A stretch of 64,000 bases of DNA from Diphasiastrum complanatum (taxonomy: Eukaryota; Streptophyta; Lycopodiopsida; Lycopodiales; Lycopodiaceae): positions 18,815,303 to 18,879,302 of the forward strand of contig CM055098.1 in NCBI GenBank assembly GCA_029204225.1, in the 5' to 3' direction. Below, piece after piece: positions 42,806-52,420 of this stretch. A program made the translations under genes and the position numbers. The notes under the pieces are model-generated. The model was not told the DNA's origin. It made no database searches and worked only from the letters and a program-made list of their open reading frames with translations. Position 1 is the first letter of the stretch. Each line of letters starts with the position of its first letter.

Positions 42806-43012
42806 TTATGTAATATTGAAAGTCATGGTTGGTTTGTTTAAGATACTTGAGATACTTTTTGGTATTTGAATTTGAGGATGATGAACCCTTACAAGAGTTA
42901 TTTCTACGTGTGTAGACAATAACATTATCCAACTTTCATATGAAGTAGGTAAACTTGACAATAAGGTCATTATTGTATCAGATTCTACAATTGTGAATTT
43001 GATGGCAACCAT
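42806..43012 (-). pseudogene. Copia gag remnant, minus strand
   Basis: Short open frame with a gag (UBN2-type) block 'IVESDTIMTLLSSLPTSYESW'. Orientation is opposite to the LTRs on both sides, so it is a separate fragment, probably cut by LTR B at 43036. Confidence 0.5.
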
Positions 43013-43035
43013 TTATTCAAATAGATTCTTAAAGT

Positions 43036-44034
43036 TGTTCTGATTGTTGTGCTCAAGCCCAATTCCATTAGATAAACCTGTTCATATTTATTCTCAAAAA
43101 CTACAAAAAAAATATGAAGGCTCAAAATTGTAGCAAAGGATCGAAAAATTCAGGATCAAATTTTTCCAACCCAAGCCTATTTTTTGACCCAATGTCAATC
43201 CCATCAAAATGTGATTTTTTGACCCTAGATTGAATCGGATCGAGGCAAAAAATATCCGGGTGTCTTTGACCCTAGATCGGATTGAATCAGATTGAGTCTA
43301 ATAAATTCAAACGTTGTATAAATCCAACCGTTTGTATAATTTTGACCCTATGTATAAATCCAACCCTTAGTTAATTTCTCGATATCCAAAAGTTAGAATT
43401 TTCCAATACTGTATCGACTTGGAGAATCTGTAATTTTTTGAGTCATTGTAATTTTTCGAGTCAGTGTATATTTTTTGAGTCTTTGTTATTTTTTTGAGTC
43501 TTTGTAAATTTTTTAAACTGTCAGAAATCCAACCCACGTTGTGACATTGACAGTTCGCCTATCTCTGTACTGACATTCACTATAAAATGGTGGCTATCTA
43601 TTGCAAGACAAATTTAGTTAATTAAGTAGTTCAATGTAAGCTTTCAATGTACTGATCATCTGACTTTCAATCATCAAGGAAGATCTACTGGAGTCGGGGC
43701 TCTAATCAAGCTATTATTATGCAGACTTTATGTTGTAAATAGTTAAATTCAGTTTTTCCTAGTTGAAGAGCTATCAACGAACTCAATTGAAGGTTGTCTT
43801 TTGAGCACCTACAATTTGCACCTACAGTTTTGCACCCAGCTTCAAGCTCATGTACTCAATTTTTGATTATTATCAGAGTGCAATTTTGTGTTCCACTACT
43901 ATTCTATTCTATTTGCGCATTGTAATATCTGATTCATTTTAGACTCGATCTTACTGGTAACTACCGCATTTCCGATTCACAACTACCTGCTCACCACTTT
44001 TGCTGCAAATATCGATTTTTCCTAATTTTCGACA
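43036..44034 (+). repeat. Copia-7 5' LTR (LTR B)
   Basis: About 999 bp. It ends ...TTTTCGACA and is directly followed by a primer site. Homologous to LTR A but well diverged. The left end TGTTCTG at 43036 was chosen by alignment with the start of LTR A and is tentative. The middle carries repeated TTTTTGAGTC(A/T)TTGT motifs (43435-43505). Confidence 0.55.
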
Positions 44035-44047
44035 TGGTATCAGAGTG
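44035..44047 (+). other. Copia-7 primer binding site
   Basis: TGGTATCAGAGTG, tRNA-iMet type, adjoining the LTR end. Confidence 0.75.
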
Positions 44048-44177
44048 AGTGGATCCGTAATCTGCAATTTTCATAGTAGATTCAGTCTTTTTCTACCGAG
44101 ACCTCATATCAACAAGTGCACAGCCAACAGTAATCCGTTATTGTTGTTTCTACCAACAATAGCGATACTATACCAAA

Positions 44178-44725
44178 ATGGATTCTATTTCTAGCTCTTC
44201 TCTGATTGACATGCTCAATGGAGAGAACCACCATCTTTGAAAGTTCAAGATGAGAGTTTTTTATTAGCCAAAGAACTGTGGGACATTGTCGATGGTACTG
44301 AAATCAAGCCAGAGGCTGATGCAGCTAGCATCACCAAATGGAGGCAACGAGATGGCAAGGCATTTGTTTTAATCACATTGAACATCAATGACTCCCAAAC
44401 TAGTCATATTCGATCTACAGAGACTGCTAAAGATGTTTGGGACATCCTAGTAACGCTCTATGGCATCCGAGATGTCACTTCTAAACTCCACCTGAGGAAA
44501 AAATTCATCACCTTGAGGATGTCTGATGCAAATGCTATTTCTAGCCATCTCAATACATTCAAAAACCTTATGGAGCAGATGACTGCAATAGGATCGAACA
44601 TTGAAGATTCAGATGCAGTGACATTAGGGGATATTAGAACTCAAAATGGGCCCTTTGTCAAGATGTTGTTTTTGACTTCGCACGCTTTCAACAAGTGTGT
44701 CCCAATGAATGGTGTCCATCTGTGA
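44178..44725 (+). pseudogene. Copia-7 gag
   Basis: ATG at 44178 (MDSISSSS...). A stop soon follows where the family has Trp ('NGENHHL-stop-KFKM'), and a frameshift comes in the T run near 44262. The frame then reads 'LLAKELWDIVDGTEIKP', 'ATSITKW'-like, 'KDVWDILVTLYG', 'LHLRKKFITLRM' and 'HLNTFKNLMEQM', a typical copia UBN2 gag. Truncated at about 44640; no zinc knuckle or pol follows. Confidence 0.8.
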
Positions 44726-45142
44726 CGAACTGTAATAGTGGCTGACGGACAAAAAATGTATTTAACTTTCCCGGCCAAATTTTCGTGATTTTCAAATATC
44801 CCGTCGGGCAGAACAAACAATTGTGATTGGACCATAGTTATTGCCTGAATACTCTTATGCTGCCCGTCATTGTGCACTCGAGGTTGATTTGACGTCAATA
44901 GTCGTAAACTGTATACCTCTCAAACTCTACATTCTCTCCGTTCTCAGCTTGCGTACACGTATTTTGGATAATGGCTACACATAATCGGTGACCAAGAGGA
45001 AATATTGATGCAATCAATATTTGCAATGAAAAAAATGCAGAAGATCAAGGACTTGAGTGATGAAATAATTGCCGAGTTATTGGATGATGGTTGGGATACA
45101 AAACAAATTCAGCAGGTTGAGTGCAGAGTACGTTGCTCATGA
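44726..45142. other. No gene recognised
   Basis: Non-coding boundary region between copia debris and host-like exon fragments. Base composition becomes more balanced near 44740-44960. No terminal repeats found. Confidence 0.3.
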
Positions 45143-45585
45143 ATGACATTTAGATATCACATTGAAAAACAAATGCTCACTTTGTTGCTGTATTATAGAA
45201 GATGGATTAAATGCAAAAATGTTTGGAAGCCACTTGATCAAGATTTTGGTATAAACCCTCAAAAGCAACTTCAGATAATAGTGAAAAGAAATGACAACAT
45301 TCTTGCAATGGTTGAGTTCGAGGAAGATTGGTGTCTCAATCACATTCGATCAGAACTAGACATGTTGCAATTTGATCTACCTCAGTACTATCAATTTTGA
45401 TTGAATGGTATAAAGGTACGTTATGCTATATGAAAATATTCTTTTCTTTTTTCAATTTCTAAGTGAATCAGTTTCAAAAAATATATTAACTAAAACAATT
45501 TCTCTTGTGCAGGTAAGAGTAAGGCAAGAAGAGCATATAAAATGCAAAGATATTGGAATATTCATCAAAATTGAAGATCCTTAGA
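45143..45585 (+). pseudogene. Two-exon host-like fragment, ubiquitin-like in appearance
   Basis: A first exon reads '...DFGINPQKQLQIIVKRNDNI', 'MVEFEEDWCLNHIRSELDML', 'FDLPQYYQF', a TGA, then LNGIK, ending at 45415. A 97 bp intron (GTACGT...TTGTGCAG, 45416-45512) follows. The second exon continues in phase with 'VRVRQEEHIKCKDIGIFIKIEDP' to a stop. The spacing of hydrophobic residues, 'P-x-YYF' and 'lnGikV' suggests a ubiquitin-like beta-grasp, but I cannot name a family. The single stop before LNGIK means it is decayed or the frame is interrupted. Confidence 0.4.
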
Positions 45586-45689
45586 TTATGAACAATGGAA
45601 TTTTGTATTATGTAATACAATTTTTTGTATACATCATTTTTGAAAATATATGAACCACTTTTTCTATAAGGCTCTTTCATTTCTATGAT

Positions 45690-45832
45690 CTCCATTTCCA
45701 TGGTGCAAAACACAATGTAATTGCAACTGGATAATATGAGTTTTCGATAACAAGATTCATTGTCTTCTGCAGGAAATGCATTATCTCCATTGGGGAGATC
45801 TTCAGTCACTTGAACTCCAGTGACCACTATAA
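45690..45832 (-). pseudogene. Duplicate of the last Ulp1-like exon
   Basis: Minus-strand sequence matches 46240-46376 in nucleotide and protein: 'ISPMEIMHF', 'LVIENSY'. It shows Gln where the other copy has a stop (FLQKTMN versus FR-stop-ETIK). A partial tandem duplication about 550 bp from the parent exon. Confidence 0.6.
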
Positions 45833-46209
45833 TCAAATATCGAATTGATGCTTGCCCTTGTTGAAGTCTTGGATATATCGGTTGTATTTTTGGTCTTCGT
45901 TGCCTTGGTCTATATTGTCTTGTCTTGGCATATTTGGATATGTTCAAAAGATGATCTGATCAAAGCTTTGTTGCAACAAATCTAAGTGAACTTATGTTTC
46001 ATTTTTGGATTGGTTGTGGCAAAGGTTATCCAAAAAAAACCATGGTAAAGACAAGGCAGACCAAGGCTATGAAAAACAAACATGTCGGAAAACCGTAGAA
46101 ATTGAACATGAAGACAAACAAGTAAGAACAACCATAGAAAACTGTAAATATATTTCTATAAAAATTTTCTGTACATGTGTCTCATCCACATCAAGTGAGA
46201 CCAACTTTT

Positions 46210-47219
46210 TATCAGTGCCAACTATCTATGATCTCTAAGTCCATTTCTCTAGTTGGAAATAGCTTGGGTGAAGAATACTCTGCCACTGCAACTGGATATG
46301 AATTTTCAATCACAAGCTTTATGGTCTCCTACCTAAAGTGCATTATCTCCATTGGGGAGAGCTTCGGGCATTTAAACTGAAAAAAGCAAAAACAGAGTTA
46401 AATGTTATTAATTAAAGATTAGTTAGTTATTAGGAATTTGATTATGAAAAAAAAACAAAAACACAATTAAATGTTATTAATCGAAGATTACCTCTTCTAG
46501 ATTAGGAAGTTCATCTTGTAGTGCAAGCCAATTGAAAAAGTGTTTGGCATTGCATACCGTATACCAACCACAGCTGACAGAATCAACTTGTTGGGAGGAC
46601 TGTAGTATCCAATATAAACGAAAGTTAGTAACAAAATTTTAACATTATGAAGTATCGGATCAACGCACATGATGTTATAATAAAATCTACAATAGAAATA
46701 AGAGCGCGTCGAACCGATATCCAAAAAATATTGTTTGAATATCGGATCAGCGCACACGATATGAAAAGAAACCAAACAATAACTACAAGGGCGCATCGAA
46801 CCGATATTGATAAATGTTTACCTCTGCATCAACAATTTTCAGTTTCGTATATGCTATTGCATGTGGTATTGGAAAGAGTTCTAGTATTTTCTGGATATGG
46901 GTCCTGGCAATTTTTTGTGTGTGTGTGTGTAATAGAGTTCATCTTTAAATAAACTAGATTACACACGCCATCATCATTGACATATAAGGACAACACATAT
47001 AAGCTCCAATGATCACTGCAATCAGAAAACAATAAATTTATGAGAATCAATGTGAAAGTCAAATCTATATGAAAAATTCAACGTAATAAAATCTGAAAAA
47101 AATACACTTACTTTGTTATGTATGGGAGCACACGAATTGGAGTCCCCAGTTTGATATATTGGAGCATATCATTGTGTAGACTTTTGAAATCAGGAAAATC
47201 AAATCCAGCCATGAATTGA
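46210..47219 (-). pseudogene. Ulp1-like (C48) cysteine protease, four exons, decayed
   Basis: Minus-strand gene remnant with phase-consistent GT-AG introns. Exon A (to 47112; 'LGTPIRVLPYIT') ends at donor GTAAGT. Exon B (47015-46822; 'NDHWSLYVLSLYV', 'VCNLVYLKMNSI') contains a CA repeat that shifts frame before 'ILELFPIPHAIAYTKLKIVDAE'. Exon C (46599-46492; 'QVDSVSCGWYTVCNAKHFFNWL'). Exon D (46376 to about 46210; 'SPMEIMHF'...'LVIENSYPVAVAEY'). The catalytic His (DHW) and the Gln/Cys motif (Q-x5-C, SCGWY) of SUMO-protease-like peptidases are present. The usual Asp is replaced by Lys (VYLKM). Exon D has a stop. Plant Mutator elements (Kaonashi type) often carry such ULP genes; whether this copy came that way is unknown. 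Confidence 0.65.
46653..46806. repeat. Two 67 bp units bounded by TATCGG/CCGATA
   Basis: 46653-46719 and 46740-46806 are diverged direct repeats (TATCGGATCARCGCACAYGAT...CGAACCGATA). Each has inverted TATCGG/CCGATA ends. They lie in the intron between exons B and C of the Ulp1-like pseudogene. Confidence 0.6.
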
Positions 47220-47453
47220 AGTGGAAACAATGTTACATCTATAAACAATGGAGTCTGGAAAAAATCTATCCAGTACTGAATCGCCCCACTCCTACATTAT
47301 CCCCTAGTATTTTATCCCTACTTTCTAATTCACGTGCATCTAATTTAGAAAGGGGAAGACCAGCATTGGTCTTTGGCATCTTAAAATTGTATCGAGGACC
47401 TAAAGGTTTAAGATATGTCTTTGACAATTGGTCATACTATAAATTTCGAGGAG
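47220..47453. other. Left flank of the copia palindrome
   Basis: Non-repeated with respect to the right flank of the palindrome. Ends AGGAG (47449-47453), which matches AAGAG at 56734-56738 in four of five bases and could be a target duplication. Confidence 0.4.
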
Positions 47454-48066
47454 TGTTGAAATATTGGAAAAATCTATCTAATCTTGTAAGTAGGGGTCCT
47501 AAAAATGCCAAAGATGAATTGAGCTCTTTTGGCTTAGTAAAGACCCATCTGAGAATAAAATATTCAAGGTAGGTAGAAGTAGAAACTCAAGCTACCATAG
47601 GAATTGCCATTTGTACTTTGCATGCCACATTTAATGCATGAAAATACTAGGTGGCATAATTAGACATATTGAGGTGGCATGAATAAATCTAGATAGCTTG
47701 AGAGGTGGAATCAAAACTCCAATTCAACTCAAAGTAGGAGGAGAGTCCATGGATCTATATATATGTGATGTACTCTCATTGAGAAGATGATGAAATTTGT
47801 GTGTAATGCAAATTTGGAGACTAAGCTCTTTGTGCCCTCTCTCTCTCTACTCGAGTTGTACTTTCATATTCTCTCTCTAGCCAAGTTGAGGCATTTATTG
47901 TACTTAGTTTCATGTTTTGTTGACAGACTTGCTTGTAACACAATAACATTTCTTGTATGATCAGCTTTCCTATTGTCAATCAATGCTAGTTTGATCTTTA
48001 TGGTATTATTGGGCTTAGGAGATCAAAAGTACATGTGTAGGGCATCCCACACGTGTGAATTCAACA
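47454..48066 (+). repeat. Copia-2 5' LTR, left arm
   Basis: 613 bp, TGTTGAAATATTGG...TGTGAATTCAACA. Terminal inverted repeat TGTTGAA/TTCAACA. Same length as the inverted copy at 56121-56733. CT-rich tract near 47836-47880. Confidence 0.85.
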
Positions 48067-48079
48067 TGCTATCAGAGCC
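48067..48079 (+). other. Copia-2 PBS, left arm (one mismatch)
   Basis: TGCTATCAGAGCC; the tRNA-iMet site with G to C at position 3. The right-arm copy is perfect, so this is a later mutation. Confidence 0.85.
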
Positions 48080-48713
48080 TACCTAAGATCTACAAGCAAA
48101 TCTAATCAAAAAGTTTGCAAATTTGGTTAGATTTCAAGCTAGGAATTGTCTAGATTCTACTTTCTAGCTAGTTTGCAGTTTTTTGGTGATTTAGGGCTTC
48201 AAACCACTTTGAATGGTCCAGATTAGGTACTATACGGAATTTCAGGTGCAGGCACGTGTGACATCTGCCCATTTTTAGTTTGGTGGTTCTCTCTCCCCTT
48301 AATAGTTGTAGGTAGGGCACCTAGACCTGTGGCAAATCGTGAGTACATGTCATTTATTGCCTGAATGATCACAAAAATCATCCAGAAGTTGACCAATCTC
48401 ATCTATATGTGATTTAGACAAAATTTATAGGTTCTAGGCAAATTGTTTCATACAAATACATTGTATTTGAGTCAATTTGACATTTTTTGGAGTATTTCAC
48501 ACCTGTGAAATTTAGAGAACCATAACTTTTGTCATACTTCATCTTTTTTGATGATTCAAATCTTGTTTTAGAGAGATTGTCAAACTAGTGAGATCTATCT
48601 CATAGTTTTTTGCTAAGTCTTACATAGGATTTGGTTTTTTACCCTTGATTGGTTCCTATAGTGAGAAGATAAGCAATTTTTTCATCCATCTTTTTTGATT
48701 TCCAACATTCTTT

Positions 48714-51700
48714 ATGGCTTCAATGGGTGCTTTTCTATTAGAAGCAAGTGAAAGATTGTCAACCTCCAATTACTCAATTTGGAAGGTTGGGATGGAGTCT
48801 GTCTTAATTCTACAAGATGTGATGGATATTGTACTTGGTATTGAAGAAGAACCACAAATTCCTCAAGAAATTCCAAAGTACAAAAAGAGAGCTAGGATGG
48901 CTCTACATTATATTAAAGTGAATGTCTCAAATGACATCTTAAGAGAAACTGGTGCTTGTACTAATGCCAAACATGCTTGGGATACTCTCAAGTCCATCTA
49001 TGAGGCAAAGAATACTTCTAGACTTCTAACACTAAGAAACCAAATTTTTCGAAGTGTACAGAGAAGTGATGAAGGTGCTTCAACTTATGTAATGAGAGTT
49101 AAAGACCTCCATAGAGAATTGTCATGCATAGGAGACTCCATCAACCAAAATGAACTTGTTCAAGTCATACTTAATGGGTTAAAGGAGGAATATGACAACC
49201 TTGTTCAGAGTTATGCCATTAAGGAGGAGCTACCAAGTTTGGAAGCACTCCAAAGTGTGCTCATTTCTGAAGAATCAAGACAAGAGTATAAACTCTTGAA
49301 AATGGAAAGACTGTCTCTCAACATTGATGGCAAAGCCCTCTTTACCAACGACAAGCACAAGTCAAGAAGTAAGAATCAACACCAACCCTTTTCAAGCAAG
49401 AACAATCTTATTTCCGAGGAGAAAGGAGAAGAGGATGAGTCCTCTCAAGCTTTCACATCCAAGAAGAAGAAGAAAAACATCAAGTGTTTCTTTTGTGGCA
49501 AGAAGGGGCATTATGCCACCAATTGCTTCAAGAAGAAGAGTCAATTCAAGCAAGCCAACATTTCCAATGAAGAGAAGGAAGATGCTCATGCAAGTGATGG
49601 AGAGGGATCTCTTATGATCTCGAGTCTTTCTTCATCACCTTTCAAGAAGGATGGTTCGTGGTACATCGACAGTGGAGCTTCCTCACATATGTGTAGCTTC
49701 AAACATTCTTTTTCATCCATGACATCTTATAAAGGAGCCAAGAAGTCCACCTACACAACAAATGATCATGAGTGTGCTATTGAAGGCATAGGGAACATTC
49801 ACTTAAAGCTTTCATCATCAGAAGTTCTTTCTTTGTCTAAAGTACTTTTTGTTCCTAAGTTAACAAAAAATCTTATTAGTGTTGGGCAATTGTTTGATAG
49901 TGGACCAGATGTGAATTTCAATGGTGATACATGTACAATCAAGAAGCATGATGAGGTCCTTGCATTTGGGTCTAGATATGGTGGAATCTACAAGCTTGTT
50001 TCCAAAGAGTATGCTAACTCTTGTGATGGTGCTTTTGCTTCTCATACTTCTTTGGTGGAACTATGGCATAGAGGGTTGGGACATCCTAACTATAGTTCTA
50101 TGGTGTCCATGGTCAAAAAAGCCAAAGCTATTGGCCTGCCTAATATTATCTCCAAGAATTTCAAGCCATGTGAGGCTTGTGCCATATCTAAGTCTCATAA
50201 GAAGCCTTTTTCAAAGTCATCTATTAAGACTACACATCCATTGGAGCTCATACACTCGGATGTCCACTTTTTATCTTCAAAGAGAAAGGGTGGTGCTACT
50301 TGCTTTGTAACTTTCATTGATGATTTCACAAGATTTACTTGGTTATATCTTCTAGCTTTAAAGTCTATGGTGTTTGACTATTTCCTAAAGTTCAAAGCTC
50401 TAGTTGAAAAGCAATTTTCATACAAAATCAAGATTCTTAGAAGTGATGGAGGTGGTGAGTACACTTTCAATAAATTTCATGATTATTGTCAGCTTGAAGG
50501 CATTAAAGGGAGTTTTCTTGTGCATATACACCATCTCAAAATGGGGTGGCTGAAAGAAAGAATAGAACCTTGTGTGAATGTGCCAAAACCATTGAGGCAT
50601 CCTTGCCAAAAGACTTTTGGGGTGAGGCCATCAATTGTTCAAACTATCTTTGCAATCGACTCCCTCATGTTGCACTTGAAGGAAAGTCACCATATGAAGC
50701 ACTTTATTTGAAGAAACCTAAGGTTGATCACCTTAAAGTATTTCGATGCATATGCTTTGTCCATATTCCCTTGGAAACGAGAAAGAAGGGTGATCCTTGT
50801 GCAAGCAAAGGAGTAATGGTTGGATATTCATCCAACAAGAAAGCTTATCGAATCTACATGCTCTCTACTTCTAAAGTATTTGAAAGTAGAGATGTAGGTT
50901 TTCATGAAGAAGAAAAGTACAATCTTGGAGGGGCCGAGATCAAGCAACCTCAAAATCTATCACCTTTTGTTATTGAAGACAATCAACATATGGAGGGGTC
51001 GAGATTTGAAGATGAAAGTCCTCGGATTTTCACTCCTAGAAGATCCATGAGGGACAAATCCGAGCCTAAGAGGCTCACTTATGATGACAAAGGAAAACAA
51101 GTGGTATGAGGCCATACAATCTTGATTCCACTTATGCTTATTTTGTTTCTCATGAGGAGCCCAAAGAAGTCCAAGAAGCCCTCAATACCAAGGAGTGGTA
51201 TGAGGCCATGAAGATTGAATATGATGCCTTGATCACCAACCACACATGGGAGCTAGTGGATCCACCACCTAACATGCATATTATTGGATGCAAGTGGGTG
51301 TTCAAGATCAAGTACAATCATGATGGCTCCATCAACAAGTACAAGGCAAGATTATGTGCTAAAGGCTTTGCACAAATATATGGCCTTGACTATGAAGAAA
51401 CCTTTGCTCCTATAGCAAAGATGGTGACAATAAGAATTATAATCTCTCTTGCCTTATTTTTTAAGTGGAAACTATTTCAAATTGATGTCTCCAACGCTTT
51501 TTTGAATGGCTATCTTGAGGAGGAGATATACATGGAACAGCCTCAAGGATTTCACAAGGATAAATCTAAGGTGTTTTTGCTATTTAGAAGTGTTTATGGC
51601 TTGAAGCAAGCACCTAGATCATGGTATTCAAGACTCAACAACTTTCTACTTTCATTAGGATTTGTGCTTAGTGACTATGATCCTTCTATGTACTTAAAGA

Positions 51701-52354
51701 TTGATGGTAGTAATATTGTCATTCTTCTAATCTATGTAGATGACATTATTCTTAGTGAAAGTTGTTTGATGCTAGTTCAAGAAACTAAGGATGCATTAGG
51801 AGGAGAATTTAAAATGCAAGATCTATGAGAGATCCATTACATTTTAGGCCTGGAGATTGATTTTCATGAAGAGTATGCTTTTATTTGTCAATCTAGATAT
51901 GTCTTTTCTATGCTGAGAAATTTCAATATGCAAAATTTTAAAGGCATAGATACTCCCATGGAGCAACATGTAAAAGACCCTGTTAAAGGTGATGAAAGAT
52001 CCTTTGAGGACATCACACTTTATAGGAGTCTTATAGGCTCCTTAATTTGGCTTACTATCACTAGACCCGATTTGAGCTATTGTGTGCACAAATTGAGTCA
52101 ATTTATGCAAGATCCTACGATCCAACATTGGAAGATGGCCAAGAGAGTTCTAAGATATGTATCTTCTACTCAAGATTATGGTCTATTGTTCAAGAATAAA
52201 GATCTAACCATCGTTGGGTATTCGGATTCCGATTTTGCAAGTGATTAAATGGATCAAAAGTCCATTAATGCATATACTATCTTTCTTGGAGGCAATCTTG
52301 TGTCTTGGCTTTCAAAGAAGCAAGATACCATATCCCTATCTTCTTGTGAGGCCT
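48714..52354 (+). pseudogene. Copia-2 gag-pol, left arm
   Basis: ATG at 48714. A 665-codon frame holds gag (MASMGAFLLEASERL...), zinc knuckle CFFCGKKGHYATNC (from residue 258), protease YIDSGASSHM (Asp319), GAG-pre-integrase LWHRGLGHP (about 450-500) and the integrase core with Asp516 and Asp578. A one-base frameshift near 50512 moves the Glu (QNGVAERKNRT) into the next frame (50546-51109). RT (51106-51828) has FQIDVSNAFLNGYLEEE and YVDD; a TGA at 51826 and further breaks precede RNase H (51910-52248, then a stop at 52246). The copy ends at 'SLSSCEA' (52354). Only a handful of lesions, so fairly young. Confidence 0.9.
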
Positions 52355-52355
52355 A

Positions 52356-52420
52356 ATAGGATTGTTTGCAAGAGCTTGGGCCGATATGTTGTCACATTCC
52401 ATGTGAGTGCTTTGTACTCG
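52356..52420 (-). other. Palindrome centre, asymmetric loop
   Basis: About 65 bp present only once, between GTGAGGCC (ends 52355) and GGCCTCAC (starts 52421). Read on the minus strand it is RNase H sequence of the right arm ('EYKAL', then, after an internal deletion, 'CDNISAQALANNP'). So the right arm reaches slightly further into RNase H than the left, and the two meet directly with no filler. Confidence 0.7.
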
